Of a stretch of 64,000 nucleotides of DNA, positions 34,989-44,779 are shown piece by piece. Below the pieces are notes generated by a model. It saw only the letters and a program-made list of their open reading frames with translations. It was not told the origin of the DNA and made no database searches. How positions within the stretch are numbered: the stretch's first letter is position 1; each line of letters starts with the position of its first letter. A program made the position numbers and the translations under genes. Source of the DNA: SZUA-430 sp965227535 (lineage in GTDB: Bacteria > Pseudomonadota > Alphaproteobacteria > Micropepsales > Micropepsaceae); contig OZ245761.1 of NCBI GenBank assembly GCA_965227535.1, positions 620,001 to 684,000 on the forward strand, in the 5' to 3' direction.

Positions 34989-36009
34989 CTTTACGCTTTC
35001 CCTTAGCCAGGCGCGAAATGCTCGCCACTTCGCGCCGCCACTGTTCGATCGGTTTTGCGGGGAAGCCGCCGTGGACCTTGCCGCCTTCAAGCGACCGCGT
35101 CACGCCCGCCTTGGCCGCGATGATAGCGCCGTTGCCGATCTTCAGGTGATCGGCAACGCCGACCTGTCCGCCGAAGACCACATAGTCGCCCACCTCGGTG
35201 CTGCCGGCAAAGCCCACTTGAGCCGCAATAAGGCTCCGCCGCCCGACGCGGATGTTGTGCCCGATCTGGACCAGATTATCAATTTTGGTCCCCTCGCCGA
35301 TCACGGTGTCGCCCAAGGCACCGCGATCGATGGCCGTACTCGCCCCAATCTCAACGTCGTCTTGGATAATAACCCGGCCAAGCTGCGGTATTTTGAAGTG
35401 ACCGGCCGCGCCTGCGACATAGCCGAATCCATCCTGCCCGATCGTCGCGCCGTTATGGATCGTGCAGCGGTCGCCGATCAGCGTGTGGGTGAGCGTAACC
35501 TGCGCCCCAAGCCACGCCTTGTGCCCGATCCGAACGCCCCGCGCGATGACCGAGCCCGGACCGATGACGCAGTCGTTGCCGATCTCGACGTCTTCACCGA
35601 TGAAGACACCCGGCGCAATGACGGCACCCTCGCCGACGCGCGCGCTCGGCGCGATCGCATGAATCGGCGGCTTGCCCACGGGCCACAGATGAATCGAGTT
35701 CGGATAGAGCGCCGTTGAAACCTTGGCGAACGCGAGCTGCGGCCGGTCGCACACAACAGCGATCGCACCGGATGGAACACTCGCCGCAAGCGCAGCCGCG
35801 ACGAGCACCACGCTGGCCTGCGTCTTCTCAAGCGCGCTCTTGAACTTCGGCCCGTCGCAATAGGAAATTTGTCCTGGCCCCGCACTATCGAGCGCCGCGA
35901 CATCGGCGATCCGTGCCTCGACGCCGGCAGCGGTCTTGCCGCCCGTCAGCTCCACGACCTGCGCGAGCGTCAGCGGTCCGGCGTTATCGTAGAATCGTGG
36001 GTCGGCCAT
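34969..36009 (-). CDS. lpxD: UDP-3-O-(3-hydroxyacyl)glucosamine N-acyltransferase
   Basis: A 346-residue acyltransferase, the third step of lipid A synthesis. An N-terminal uridine-binding domain (about residues 1-100) is followed by many hexapeptide repeats (IAPSARVGEGAVIAPGVFIGEDVEIGNDC and on) forming a left-handed beta helix, then a C-terminal helix (PIEQWRREVASISRLAK). The active-site His is expected in the repeat HFKIPQLGRVIIQDDVEIG region. It lies between skp and fabZ, as in most Gram-negative bacteria. Confidence 0.97.
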   Translation of the reverse strand: MADPRFYDNAGPLTLAQVVELTGGKTAAGVEARIADVAALDSAGPGQISYCDGPKFKSALEKTQASVVLVAAALAASVPSGAIAVVCDRPQLAFAKVSTALYPNSIHLWPVGKPPIHAIAPSARVGEGAVIAPGVFIGEDVEIGNDCVIGPGSVIARGVRIGHKAWLGAQVTLTHTLIGDRCTIHNGATIGQDGFGYVAGAAGHFKIPQLGRVIIQDDVEIGASTAIDRGALGDTVIGEGTKIDNLVQIGHNIRVGRRSLIAAQVGFAGSTEVGDYVVFGGQVGVADHLKIGNGAIIAAKAGVTRSLEGGKVHGGFPAKPIEQWRREVASISRLAKGKRKDERDGS

Positions 36010-36091
36010 GAGCCCTACAATAGACGAAGGACCGAACCTTTTGGGTCCGGCCCTTGGCCTTCAACATATGAAGTCTCGGTCGGACGGCAGA

Positions 36092-36772
36092 CTAGCCGGC
36101 CGGCTTCGGAGCGGCGGGCTTCGCAGGCGCCGCACCCGGCTTCGCCCCGGCCTTCGGCGGCGCAACCGGCGTCACCGTCACCTTCGGCAGAGCCGTGTTC
36201 AAACGCGCGATAACCGTCTGCGTCACGTCGAGATCCGTGGCGCCGAGAACGACGAGGCCGCGGTCAAGCAGCAAGTTGGCGCTGCGCTCGGTCATGATCT
36301 TTTCGAGGATCGGGCCGAGAGCCTTTTCAACCTGCGTGCGCGAGTTCGCGAGACCGGCCTGGATGGCGGCCTGGCGGTCCTGCACCTTCTTCTGGAAGGC
36401 CTGACGGCGCCCTTCAAGTTCCTTCACCTTCGCCTGGCGGGCGTCGGGCTGCATGATGGAAGCCTGCTGCTGCAGCGCCTGGACGTCGGCCTGGAGTTTC
36501 TTGTTCTCCGGCGCGAAATCCGTTTCCATCTTCTTGGCGAGATTTTCGACTTGGACGTACATGTCCTTGCCGACGTTCGACTGACGCAGCACGGTCGCGC
36601 GATCGAGGAACAAGATCACGGCGGCCGGTGCACGCGTTCCAGCCGGCTTCGCCGCGGCCGGAGCAGCCGGTTTCGCAGGCGCGGCCGGTTGGGCCATCGC
36701 GGTAACACTACCGAAGGTCATGCTTGCTGCCGCAGCCGCGGCAACGGCCCAAAGGGCCTTTGTCGTATTCAT
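36092..36772 (-). CDS. skp: OmpH/Skp-like periplasmic chaperone
   Basis: A 226-residue protein with a signal peptide (AVAAAAAASMTFGSVTAMAQ, about residues 9-28), a Pro/Ala-rich stretch, and then an OmpH/Skp domain: VILFLDRATVLRQSNVGKDM, a long coiled coil (about 75-165, NLAKKMETDFAPENKKLQADVQALQQQ and KELEGRRQAFQKKVQDRQAAIQ) and a C-terminal strand region. A second Pro/Ala/Lys-rich stretch ends the protein. Skp trimers hold unfolded outer-membrane proteins with tentacle-like helices before BamA inserts them. Its place directly after bamA fits. The Pro/Ala extensions on both ends are longer than in E. coli Skp (161 residues). Confidence 0.88.
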   Translation of the reverse strand: MNTTKALWAVAAAAAASMTFGSVTAMAQPAAPAKPAAPAAAKPAGTRAPAAVILFLDRATVLRQSNVGKDMYVQVENLAKKMETDFAPENKKLQADVQALQQQASIMQPDARQAKVKELEGRRQAFQKKVQDRQAAIQAGLANSRTQVEKALGPILEKIMTERSANLLLDRGLVVLGATDLDVTQTVIARLNTALPKVTVTPVAPPKAGAKPGAAPAKPAAPKPAG

Positions 36773-36797
36773 ATCAATCTAACTCCTGGAGAGCGGA

Positions 36798-39131
36798 CTA
36801 AAACTTCGTACCTGCGCTGAAGCGGAAGGCCTCGGTTTGGTCGTAGTCTTCTTTGTTCAAAACTTGGGAGAAATCAAGCCGGACCGGACCAAAAGGCGAG
36901 TTCCAATAGACGCTGAGACCAGCTGACGCACGCAACGCCAGGCCGTCCTCGATGCAAACGTCGTTCGCCCCGATAGCAGCTGGCGGCACGTTGTCGACGC
37001 ACGCAGGCTTGTCGTCGACAATACCTACCGTACCAAAGTCCGAGAACAGGCTGGTCTTGATGCCAAGTTCTTCCGGCAGGAAGTTCGGGAACCGCAACTC
37101 GACGGTGCCGATGGCGTAAGCCTCGCCGCCGACGGACTGAGGTGTGCCACCGTCGTTGATCGGTGCGATGTCGCGCGGGCCAAGGCCCGATGTCTTGAAG
37201 CCGCGGAATGAGCCGCCGCCCTTGAAGAAGCGGTCGTTGACCTCAAGAACCTCGTCGCCGTAGGCCACGACGTAACCGGCAGTCGCGGCCAAATTGAGGA
37301 CAAGATCGTCCGTCCAAAGGCGCTTGTACCAATTCGACGTCATTTCCGTGCGGATGTATTTCTTGTCGCCGCCGAGGCCCGACACGTCGTTGCTCAACGA
37401 GAAGTCGAAGCCGTTCTTCGGCTCAATCGGATCGTCTTTCTCGTCATAGGCGTACGTGAAGCCGACGAGCGACAGAGTCGTCGTGCCAAGCGTTTGGCCT
37501 GCGACGCCGCCGATCGAATACGTCACGTCGTCTTGGCGCAGCGTGTAGCGCAAACCGACGCGGCCGAACTCCGACACCGGGAAGCCCAGACGCAGGCCGA
37601 TGCCGCGGATGTCCGCTTCATAGTTCTGTTCGTCGTAGACGGCGTGCGTGTTGTAGACGTCGAAACCGGCCGACATGTTGCGGTCGAGGAAGTACGGCTC
37701 CGTAAAGCGCAGATCGACTTGCTGACGGATGCTCGACACCGACACCTGCAAGCGCAGGAACTGGCCGCGGCCGAGCAGGTTCTTTTCCGTCAAGCTGACC
37801 GCGCCGACGATGTTGTCGGCCGACGAGAAGCCGGCGCTCACCGAGAACTCACCCGTCGATTGCTCTTCGACCTCGACGTTCAGGACCGTCCGGTCAGGCG
37901 CCGTGCCGGGCTCTTCGTTGATCTCGACTTTCTTGAAGTAGCCGAGGCCGCGGATGCGCGAGCGCGAGCGGTTGATCAGCACGCGGTTGAACGCGTCGCC
38001 TTCCACCAGCCGCACTTCGCGGCGAATGACTTTGTCCAGCGTGCGCGTGTTGCCGACGATGTTGATGCGTTCGACGTAGACGCGCGGGCCTTCCTCCATC
38101 TTGAAGACGACGTCAACCGTGCGGTCGTCCTTATTGCGGCGTACACGCGGGCGGATGTCGACGAAGGCATAGCCCTTCGTGCCGGCGGCCAGTGTCAAAG
38201 CGTCGACGCTCTTGTCGATCAGTTCGGCGTTGTACTGCTCGCCGTTGCCGAAGCGAATCAACTGCTGCAGCTCTCCGACCGGGATGTCTTTCAGCTTCGT
38301 ATCGATTTCGACTTTGCCGAAGTTGTAGAGGTCGCCCTCTTCGATCGTGAAGGTGATGTAGAAGCCGCTGCGGTCGGGCGCGAGTTCGGCGACGGCGGAG
38401 ATCACGCGGAAGTCCGCATAGCCCTGGCTGAGGTAATAGCGGCGAAGCTGCTCACGGTCGAACGTCAGACGATCGGGATCGTAGTTGTCGTTGGATTGCA
38501 GGAAGTTCCACCAGATCGATTCGCCGGTCGCAATCTTGTCGCGCAGCGTCGAGTCGCTGAATGCCTTGTTGCCGATGAAGATGATTCGGCTGACGCCCGT
38601 CGTCGGGCCTTCGTTGATTTCGAACACGAGGTCGACGCGGTTCTGCGCGAGCTGAACCGTCTTCGGTTCGACCTGCGCCGCGAAGCGGCCGCCACGGCGA
38701 TAAACTTCGATGATGCGTTGAACGTCCGACTGCACCTTCGCGCGCGTGAACACCATGCGCGGCTTGAGCTGCACTTCGTCTTCGAGCGTCTTCTGCGAGA
38801 TCTTCGAGTTACCTTCGAAGGCGATGCGGTTGATGATCGGATTCTCAACCACCTTCACCAGCACGGTGCCGTTCGACTGATCGATTTGCACGTCGGCGAA
38901 AAGGCCGGTCGCAAAAAGCGTCTTTAAGGATTGGTCAACCAAGGCCTGCGTATATGGCTGGCCTTCGCGAATGACCATGTACGAAAGCACGGTCGATTCT
39001 TCGATACGCTGATTGCCTTCGACTTGGATCCGTTGCACGGACGGACCGTCGGCAGGCTGCGCGAAAGACGGCATGACGCTCAAAATAAGAGCGATACAGA
39101 GCGTCAACGCCGTTCCCAGTACTCTCGTCAT
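36798..39131 (-). CDS. bamA: Outer-membrane protein assembly factor BamA
   Basis: A 777-residue Omp85 protein. The signal peptide ends at SFAQP (about residue 25). Five POTRA repeats follow (IQRIQVEGNQRIEESTVLSYM, INRIAFEGNSKISQKTLEDEV, SRIIFIGNKAFSDSTLRDKI and others, to about 430), and a C-terminal 16-strand barrel ends in Phe (FSAGTKF), the usual signal for BamA itself. The barrel lid/lock motif region is near 640-700 (GGSFRGFKTSGLGPRD, an SVRGY-like motif that here reads SFRGF). It folds outer-membrane proteins. It stands 26 bases before skp and downstream of rseP, the standard order. Confidence 0.96.
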   Translation of the reverse strand: MTRVLGTALTLCIALILSVMPSFAQPADGPSVQRIQVEGNQRIEESTVLSYMVIREGQPYTQALVDQSLKTLFATGLFADVQIDQSNGTVLVKVVENPIINRIAFEGNSKISQKTLEDEVQLKPRMVFTRAKVQSDVQRIIEVYRRGGRFAAQVEPKTVQLAQNRVDLVFEINEGPTTGVSRIIFIGNKAFSDSTLRDKIATGESIWWNFLQSNDNYDPDRLTFDREQLRRYYLSQGYADFRVISAVAELAPDRSGFYITFTIEEGDLYNFGKVEIDTKLKDIPVGELQQLIRFGNGEQYNAELIDKSVDALTLAAGTKGYAFVDIRPRVRRNKDDRTVDVVFKMEEGPRVYVERINIVGNTRTLDKVIRREVRLVEGDAFNRVLINRSRSRIRGLGYFKKVEINEEPGTAPDRTVLNVEVEEQSTGEFSVSAGFSSADNIVGAVSLTEKNLLGRGQFLRLQVSVSSIRQQVDLRFTEPYFLDRNMSAGFDVYNTHAVYDEQNYEADIRGIGLRLGFPVSEFGRVGLRYTLRQDDVTYSIGGVAGQTLGTTTLSLVGFTYAYDEKDDPIEPKNGFDFSLSNDVSGLGGDKKYIRTEMTSNWYKRLWTDDLVLNLAATAGYVVAYGDEVLEVNDRFFKGGGSFRGFKTSGLGPRDIAPINDGGTPQSVGGEAYAIGTVELRFPNFLPEELGIKTSLFSDFGTVGIVDDKPACVDNVPPAAIGANDVCIEDGLALRASAGLSVYWNSPFGPVRLDFSQVLNKEDYDQTEAFRFSAGTKF

Positions 39132-39190
39132 TCGTTCACGCCCCGCGGCCGCCTAAAACTAACAGGTCATTCGTCGCGTCTAGTTCGTAT

Positions 39191-40648
39191 TCAGAAGAAC
39201 TTCGTCAGGTCATTCCACGTCGCAAAAAGCATCAGACCGACGACGAAAACGAAGCCGATCCGAAACCCAAGCTCTTGCGCGCGCTCCCCCAACGGGCGCC
39301 CACGTACAGCTTCTATGCCATAGTACAGGAGATGTCCCCCGTCGAGCATGGGTATGGGAAAAAGATTGAGTAAACCGATGCTCACCGACAACACCGCCGC
39401 CAGGTTGATGAGCGGCACGACGCCAAAGAACACGAGAACTTGGCCGGAAACTGAGGCGATTCCTATCGGGCCGGACAACTGCTGATAGTCGCCGCGACCG
39501 GTCAAGAGCATACCGATGAAATCAAGCGTCTTAACTACGATGTAACGTATGGTGCCGATCGCGCGCGTGAACGCTTCGATAGGCCCGAATCGCACCTGAA
39601 CGACCACTTTCGGCGCACCAGAGACAATCGCTGCGAATCCCGCCGCTTGCCCGACAATCTCGTCCGCGCTGGCTGCCGGATTGGCGACGGGGCTTGGCGT
39701 GAATGCGATTTCGACGACCTCGCGCTTCTTGGAATTCGCAGGATCCGACGCCTCGCGCCCCGCCTTCAGCTTCACAGGCTGCCCGCTCGCGTTCGCGTCG
39801 ATCAGCGCGGTCGCGATGACCGCGAACGAATCGACAGGCTTACCGTTGGCTTCAAAAATGAAATCGCCGGCCTTCAGCCCCGCTCGCCCAGCAGGCGAGT
39901 CGGCCACGACGCTTTTCACCTCACCGGGGCTGACCGGGCCGATTCCGATCCCGGTATCCTTCATTTTCCGGCTGCTGAACGGATCGGATTTCTCGATCGT
40001 CCCCGGCGTAACGGGAAGTTCGATGACGTCCGCACCGCGTTGCACTTTGAAGTTCAAAACCGCGCCGCGACCGACGCTGACGTTCTCAACGATGTCTTGA
40101 AACTCGCGGATCGGCTGGCCGTTGATGCTCAGCACCGTGTCCCCGACTTGCAGGCCGGCCTTTTCCGCCGGCCCGCCCGGTATCAAACGACCGATCTGCG
40201 CAGAGGTCACGTAATCGCCGACGATCAGGAACAAGCTCGTCAGGATGAAAATCGCGAAGATGAAATTTGCGACAGGTCCCGCGATCGCGATAACCGCCTT
40301 TTGATAGAGCTTCTTATGATGGAACGATCCCGCCAACTCCGCGGCCGAAGCCTTCGCAAGCCTTTCGTGATCGGGCGTAGACGACACGCTGTCGTCGCCC
40401 CAGAATTTCACGTATCCGCCGAGCGGCAGCCAACCGATCTTCCAGTGCGTGCCGTAGCGATCGTGAAAGCCCGCCATCGCGCGACCGAATCCAATGGAAA
40501 AACTCTCGACCTTCACGCCGAAATACCGCGCCGCGAGGAAGTGTCCCAGTTCGTGCACGAAGACGACGAGCGTGATCGTGAGCAGAAAGCCAAGGCCGCC
40601 AAGCCCGACCAGCCCCGCCCAGCCCAAAATCGTCGTTGGGTATTCCAT
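39191..40648 (-). CDS. rseP: Site-2 protease RseP
   Basis: A 485-residue intramembrane zinc metalloprotease that cleaves anti-sigma factors inside the membrane. HELGH is at residues 32-36 in the first helix, and the second metal-site motif LNLFPIPMLDGGHLLYY is near the C-terminus. Two PDZ-like domains lie between (starting near SAQIGRLIPGGPAEKAGL and SVVADSPAGRAGLKAG). Four helices are expected. It lies between dxr and bamA, linking envelope stress control to outer-membrane assembly. Confidence 0.96.
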   Translation of the reverse strand: MEYPTTILGWAGLVGLGGLGFLLTITLVVFVHELGHFLAARYFGVKVESFSIGFGRAMAGFHDRYGTHWKIGWLPLGGYVKFWGDDSVSSTPDHERLAKASAAELAGSFHHKKLYQKAVIAIAGPVANFIFAIFILTSLFLIVGDYVTSAQIGRLIPGGPAEKAGLQVGDTVLSINGQPIREFQDIVENVSVGRGAVLNFKVQRGADVIELPVTPGTIEKSDPFSSRKMKDTGIGIGPVSPGEVKSVVADSPAGRAGLKAGDFIFEANGKPVDSFAVIATALIDANASGQPVKLKAGREASDPANSKKREVVEIAFTPSPVANPAASADEIVGQAAGFAAIVSGAPKVVVQVRFGPIEAFTRAIGTIRYIVVKTLDFIGMLLTGRGDYQQLSGPIGIASVSGQVLVFFGVVPLINLAAVLSVSIGLLNLFPIPMLDGGHLLYYGIEAVRGRPLGERAQELGFRIGFVFVVGLMLFATWNDLTKFF

Positions 40649-40661
40649 CGTTTCCGTTCCC

Positions 40662-41837
40662 TTACTTGGTCAGCAGACTGGTCGCGCGCTTTCTAGACGA
40701 CGCGTCGACCCACAGCGCTTCATCGATTGATGCGGGCGCAGGGCCCGTCGAATTGCTTTCGCTTAGGACCGAATCGACGACCCGCGCGATCTCAGAAAAG
40801 CCAATCTTGCGCGCCAAAAACGCCTCCACCGCGACTTCGTTGGCGGCGTTCAGAATGGTAGGTGCCGCGCCGCCCCCTCGCAAGGCGTGCTGTGCCAAGG
40901 CGAGACAGGGAAACCGCTCTAGATCGGGCTTTTCAAAACTAAGTTGACCAAGCTGAGCCAAATCTAGCCGCGCCGTCGGCGCGGCGATCCTGTCAGGATA
41001 GCCAAGGGCATAGGCGATCGGCGTACGCATATCCGGGCTTCCAAGCTGCGCCAGCACACTGCCGTCAACGTAAGCGACCAGGCAGTGCACGATTTGCTGA
41101 GGGTGAACGACCACAGCCAACCGTTCAGGAGCCGTGCCAAACAAATGGTGGGCCTCGATCAGCTCCAGACCCTTATTCATCAACGTCGCCGAATCGACGG
41201 AAATCTTGGCGCCCATGACGTAGTTCGGGTGCTTGCACGCCTCCGCCGGCGTGACCTTCGCCATCTGCGCCGCGCTCCACGTGCGGAACGGCCCGCCGGA
41301 CGCCGTTAGCGTAATACTCTCAATCGCCGCCGATTGCCGCGCATCGAAAACCTGGAACACCGCGTTGTGCTCCGAATCGACGGGTAACAGCGTCGCCCCG
41401 CTGCGGCGAACCTCTTTCATAAAGAGATCGCCCGCGCACACCAGGCACTCCTTGTTCGCCAAGGACACCGTGACACCGCGCGAAACCGCGGCAAGCGTCG
41501 GACGCAAACCGGCGGCCCCCATGATGCTCGCCATCACCCAATCCGAATCCATCGCCGCCGCTTCTTCAATCGCAGCTGCGCCGGCACCCAACTTGATCGA
41601 CGTGCCGCCAAGCTCCTGCTTCAGGTCGGCATAGGCGGAGGGATCGGCGACCGCTGCAAATGCAGGCTTCAACCGGCGTGCCTGTGCGGCAAGCTCGCGC
41701 ACGTTTACGTTCGCGGTCAGCGCGACGACGCTAAAGGTGCCCGGAGCCTTAGCATTGTGATGCTCGATCAGATCGACGGTGTTGACGCCGACCGATCCCG
41801 TCGATCCCAGAACGGTCAACCGCCGGCCCGCCGTCAC
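40662..41837 (-). CDS. dxr: 1-deoxy-D-xylulose-5-phosphate reductoisomerase
   Basis: A 391-residue NADPH enzyme of the MEP isoprenoid pathway, making 2-C-methyl-D-erythritol 4-phosphate. The N-terminal LTVLGSTGSVG binds NADPH; LANKECLVCAGDLF, LLPVDSEHNAVFQ, SGGPFRTW, HPNYVMGAKISVDSATLMNKGLELIEAHHLF are the catalytic and metal-binding segments. Its start overlaps the stop of cdsA by four bases. The product leads to the polyprenyl carrier made by UppS two genes away. Confidence 0.97.
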   Translation of the reverse strand: MTAGRRLTVLGSTGSVGVNTVDLIEHHNAKAPGTFSVVALTANVNVRELAAQARRLKPAFAAVADPSAYADLKQELGGTSIKLGAGAAAIEEAAAMDSDWVMASIMGAAGLRPTLAAVSRGVTVSLANKECLVCAGDLFMKEVRRSGATLLPVDSEHNAVFQVFDARQSAAIESITLTASGGPFRTWSAAQMAKVTPAEACKHPNYVMGAKISVDSATLMNKGLELIEAHHLFGTAPERLAVVVHPQQIVHCLVAYVDGSVLAQLGSPDMRTPIAYALGYPDRIAAPTARLDLAQLGQLSFEKPDLERFPCLALAQHALRGGGAAPTILNAANEVAVEAFLARKIGFSEIARVVDSVLSESNSTGPAPASIDEALWVDASSRKRATSLLTK

Positions 41838-42658
41838 GGCAAAATCCAGCTGACAGGCGACTGCCCGGCCAAACCCACGAATGCGGCAAGCCCAAGCGTC
41901 GCAAAGATCAACCCGTCTAATCGATCAAGCGCGCCACCGTGTCCCGGGATCAGGTCCGACGCATCTTTCACGCCGAACGTCCGCTTGAGGAACGATTCGG
42001 CTAGGTCTCCGCACTGGGTCAGGAACGACAACGCCACGCTTGCACCGATGAACTGCCAGGAGGGCGCAACACCAGCGACCTGCGCCAACACTATGCTGGC
42101 GGCGGTGCCCGCGGCGAGTCCGGCGACAGCACCAGCCCAAGTTTTGCTGGGCGAAATCAGGGGCGCAAGCTTGGGCCCGCCGAATATCGAACCGGCGATA
42201 TAAGCGGCGCTATCCGTCGCCCAAACGACGCACAGCAGCCAAATCACGGTTTCGAGCCCATGCGGCGCCAAGTGGCGCAGCCACACGAAAGACAGGCACG
42301 GCACCGCAATAAACAGAATGCCGAGGATCACCCAGACGCCACGCTCCTCGCGCGCCTGGGCGGCAACGCTGCCGATCAAAGCCGCAAACAGAATCGCGGC
42401 CAGCGCCCAGTCCGGGTGCTCGATCGCGAGCAAAGCCTGCGAAACCACAAGCGCCAGGGCATGCAGCGCCAACCGCCAGCCGAAATCTTCCCGGTGGACG
42501 ATGCGAACCCACTCGCGCGACATCGCCAGTCCGGCCGCTGCAACCCAGAGCGCAAGCAGCCATCCGCCCAAATAAACGGCGGCCAACGCCGCCGGAATCA
42601 GAATCGCCGAAGCAAGGATGCGTGGCCACAGACTTGAACCGGCGGCCTGTCCGATCAC
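41834..42658 (-). CDS. cdsA: Phosphatidate cytidylyltransferase
   Basis: A 274-residue integral membrane enzyme that makes CDP-diacylglycerol from phosphatidate and CTP, the branch point of phospholipid synthesis. About seven hydrophobic segments are present; the C-terminal family signature is SFLTQCGDLAESFLKRTFGVKDASDLIPGHGGALDRLDGLIFA. The coding frame overlaps uppS (ATGA, 42655-42658) and dxr (41834-41837) by four bases at each end, so all three are translationally coupled. Confidence 0.96.
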   Translation of the reverse strand: MIGQAAGSSLWPRILASAILIPAALAAVYLGGWLLALWVAAAGLAMSREWVRIVHREDFGWRLALHALALVVSQALLAIEHPDWALAAILFAALIGSVAAQAREERGVWVILGILFIAVPCLSFVWLRHLAPHGLETVIWLLCVVWATDSAAYIAGSIFGGPKLAPLISPSKTWAGAVAGLAAGTAASIVLAQVAGVAPSWQFIGASVALSFLTQCGDLAESFLKRTFGVKDASDLIPGHGGALDRLDGLIFATLGLAAFVGLAGQSPVSWILP

Positions 42659-43407
42659 GTGCGACGTCCCGCGGCCACGGACAAACCACCGAACCGTCGA
42701 TCGCGTCCCTGAAATTCGCGGACCGCCGCCGTGAGGTGCGCCTTATTGAAGTCGGGCCACAGCGTGTCGGTGAACACGAACTCCGAATAGGCCGTCTGCC
42801 AGATCAAAAAATTGCTGAGCCGCCGCTCGCCGCTCGTGCGAATGACAAGATCCGGATCGGGAATGCCCGCCGTCGCCAGATAGGACGTGAACACCTCGCG
42901 CGTGACGCCGTCCGGCGTGAGTTTTCCGGCAGCCACGTCTTCCGCGACGCGTCGCGCAGCCTCGACGATCTCATCCTGTCCGCCATAATTGAAGGCGATG
43001 ATAAACTTGAGCTTCGGATTGCCGCGCGTGCGCGTCTGCGCATGCTCGATCAAATCAATGATGTCGCCCTCAAGCCGCGACTTGGCGCCGATCACGCGCA
43101 CTTCGACGCCCTGCTTGTGCAGCTCTTCAAGATCGTCGCGGATATAGAACCGCAGCAAACCCATAAGGTCGCTGACCTCGGTAACGGGGCGCTTCCAGTT
43201 CTCGGACGAGAAGCCGTAGAGCGTCAGATATTCGATGCCCAAATCCTGCGCCGCGCGAACGATGGTGCGAACCGCGGCGACGCCCGCCCGGTGCCCCATG
43301 ACGCGGGGCAGATGCCGCGCCTTCGCCCAGCGCCCGTTGCCATCCATAATGATCGCAACATGGCGCGGCGGCGCTAACTCGGGCTTTGCTGATGCATCGG
43401 AAGGCAT
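42655..43407 (-). CDS. uppS: Undecaprenyl diphosphate synthase
   Basis: A 250-residue cis-prenyltransferase that makes the lipid carrier for peptidoglycan and O-antigen synthesis. IIMDGNGRWAK with catalytic Asp22, GHRAGVAAVRTIVRAA, LTLYGFSSENWKRP and DLVIRTSGERRLSNFLIWQTAYSEF are the diagnostic motifs. Length and residues are standard. The start lies about 22 bases beyond the frr stop. Confidence 0.97.
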   Translation of the reverse strand: MPSDASAKPELAPPRHVAIIMDGNGRWAKARHLPRVMGHRAGVAAVRTIVRAAQDLGIEYLTLYGFSSENWKRPVTEVSDLMGLLRFYIRDDLEELHKQGVEVRVIGAKSRLEGDIIDLIEHAQTRTRGNPKLKFIIAFNYGGQDEIVEAARRVAEDVAAGKLTPDGVTREVFTSYLATAGIPDPDLVIRTSGERRLSNFLIWQTAYSEFVFTDTLWPDFNKAHLTAAVREFQGRDRRFGGLSVAAGRRT

Positions 43408-43429
43408 GGGAGGAATAAGACCCGCAGAC

Positions 43430-43996
43430 CTAGACCTGCATGATCTCCTTTTCCTTAGCGGACAGCGCGTCGTCGATTTCCTTGACGTGCGCGTCGGTCG
43501 CCTTCTGAACTTGTTCCTGCTTTTTCTTGTGTTCGTCTTCGCTGATCTGATGCTCCTTCTCGAGAGCCTTCAGATGCTCCATCCCGTCACGACGGATGTT
43601 GCGAACCGCGATGCGCGCAGATTCCGCATATTTTGCGCCGATTTTCGACAGTTCCTTGCGGCGATCTTCCGTGAGCGGAGGGATCGGAATGCGCAACAAC
43701 TGCCCGTCGACCTGCGGATTGAGACCAAGACCCGAGCTGCGGATCGCCTTATCGACCGCGCCGGCCAGACCGCGATCCCAGACCTGCACCGTCAGCATGC
43801 GCGACTCGGGCGCGTTCACCGTCGCGACCTGATTGAGCGGCATCGCGCTGCCATAGGCATCGACGGTGATCGGGTCCAACAGACTCACCGAAGCACGCCC
43901 GGTGCGAAGACCCGCGAACTCATGCTTCATCGCGGCGACCGCGCCCTTCATGCGCTTCGTCAGGTCGTCCATGTCAAAGGGTTTGCTTTGCGCCAT
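43430..43996 (-). CDS. frr: Ribosome recycling factor
   Basis: A 188-residue three-helix-bundle protein that splits post-termination ribosomes with EF-G. Family segments are FAGLRTGRASVSLLDPITVDAYG, PLNQVATVNAPESRMLTVQVWD, IRSSGLGLNPQVDGQLLRIPIPPLTEDRRKEL and the C-terminal helix. It follows pyrH by 37 bases, the usual order. Confidence 0.98.
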   Translation of the reverse strand: MAQSKPFDMDDLTKRMKGAVAAMKHEFAGLRTGRASVSLLDPITVDAYGSAMPLNQVATVNAPESRMLTVQVWDRGLAGAVDKAIRSSGLGLNPQVDGQLLRIPIPPLTEDRRKELSKIGAKYAESARIAVRNIRRDGMEHLKALEKEHQISEDEHKKKQEQVQKATDAHVKEIDDALSAKEKEIMQV

Positions 43997-44033
43997 AGCG
44001 TCCTCCGTGGGGAATTCTGATTCCCGCTCTTCT

Positions 44034-44753
44034 TCAGTTCGATATCACGGTGCTGAGCCCTTGGCCCTGCAGCACCCGTACAAAGTTCATCTTTTCGTGG
44101 ATGTTGAACACGACGATCGGGATACCGCTCTCGCGCGCCAACGACACGGCCGAGGCGTCCATCACCTTCAAATCGCGCGACAGCACGTCCATGTAGCCGA
44201 GCTTCTCGTAACGTTCCGCCTTCGGGTTCTTCTTCGGATCGGCCGTATAGACCCCGTCGACCTGCGTGCCCTTCATAAGCGCATCGACGCCCATCTCGGC
44301 CGCGCGCAAAGCCGCCGCCGTATCCGTCGTGAAGAACGGATTGCCCGTCCCGGCTGCAAAGATCACGACCCTACCCTTCTCCATGTGCCGAATCGCCCGG
44401 CGACGAATATAGGGCTCGCAAACCGTGGTCATCGGAATGGCCGACAGCACCCGCGTCGGCACACCGGCGCGCTCCAGCGCATTCTGCATGGCGAGCGCAT
44501 TCATGACGGTGGCCAGCATGCCCATATAATCGGCGCTGGCCCGCTCCATCCCCGACGCGGCCGCCTGCAGCCCGCGGAAGATATTCCCGCCGCCGATAAC
44601 GGCACACACTTCTGTTCCGATTTCGATCGCGGCTTTGATCTCGCCGGCGATGCGGTCGACCGTGACCAGGTCAAGGCCGTAGCTGCCGGAACCCATCAAC
44701 GCCTCGCCGGAAATCTTCAGAAGTACCCGGCGGTAGATCGGCGCTGATGTCAT
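44034..44753 (-). CDS. pyrH: UMP kinase
   Basis: A 239-residue amino-acid-kinase-fold enzyme that phosphorylates UMP to UDP. Signatures are LLKISGEALMGSGSYGLDL, AVIGGGNIFRGL, MGMLATVMNAL, GTGNPFFTTDTAAALRAAEMG and DASAVSLARESGIPIVVFN. It is 26 bases downstream of tsf and 37 bases upstream of frr, as in most bacteria. Confidence 0.98.
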   Translation of the reverse strand: MTSAPIYRRVLLKISGEALMGSGSYGLDLVTVDRIAGEIKAAIEIGTEVCAVIGGGNIFRGLQAAASGMERASADYMGMLATVMNALAMQNALERAGVPTRVLSAIPMTTVCEPYIRRRAIRHMEKGRVVIFAAGTGNPFFTTDTAAALRAAEMGVDALMKGTQVDGVYTADPKKNPKAERYEKLGYMDVLSRDLKVMDASAVSLARESGIPIVVFNIHEKMNFVRVLQGQGLSTVISN

Positions 44754-44779
44754 CGGTTCCGGCCCTTTGGTTGGTGTCC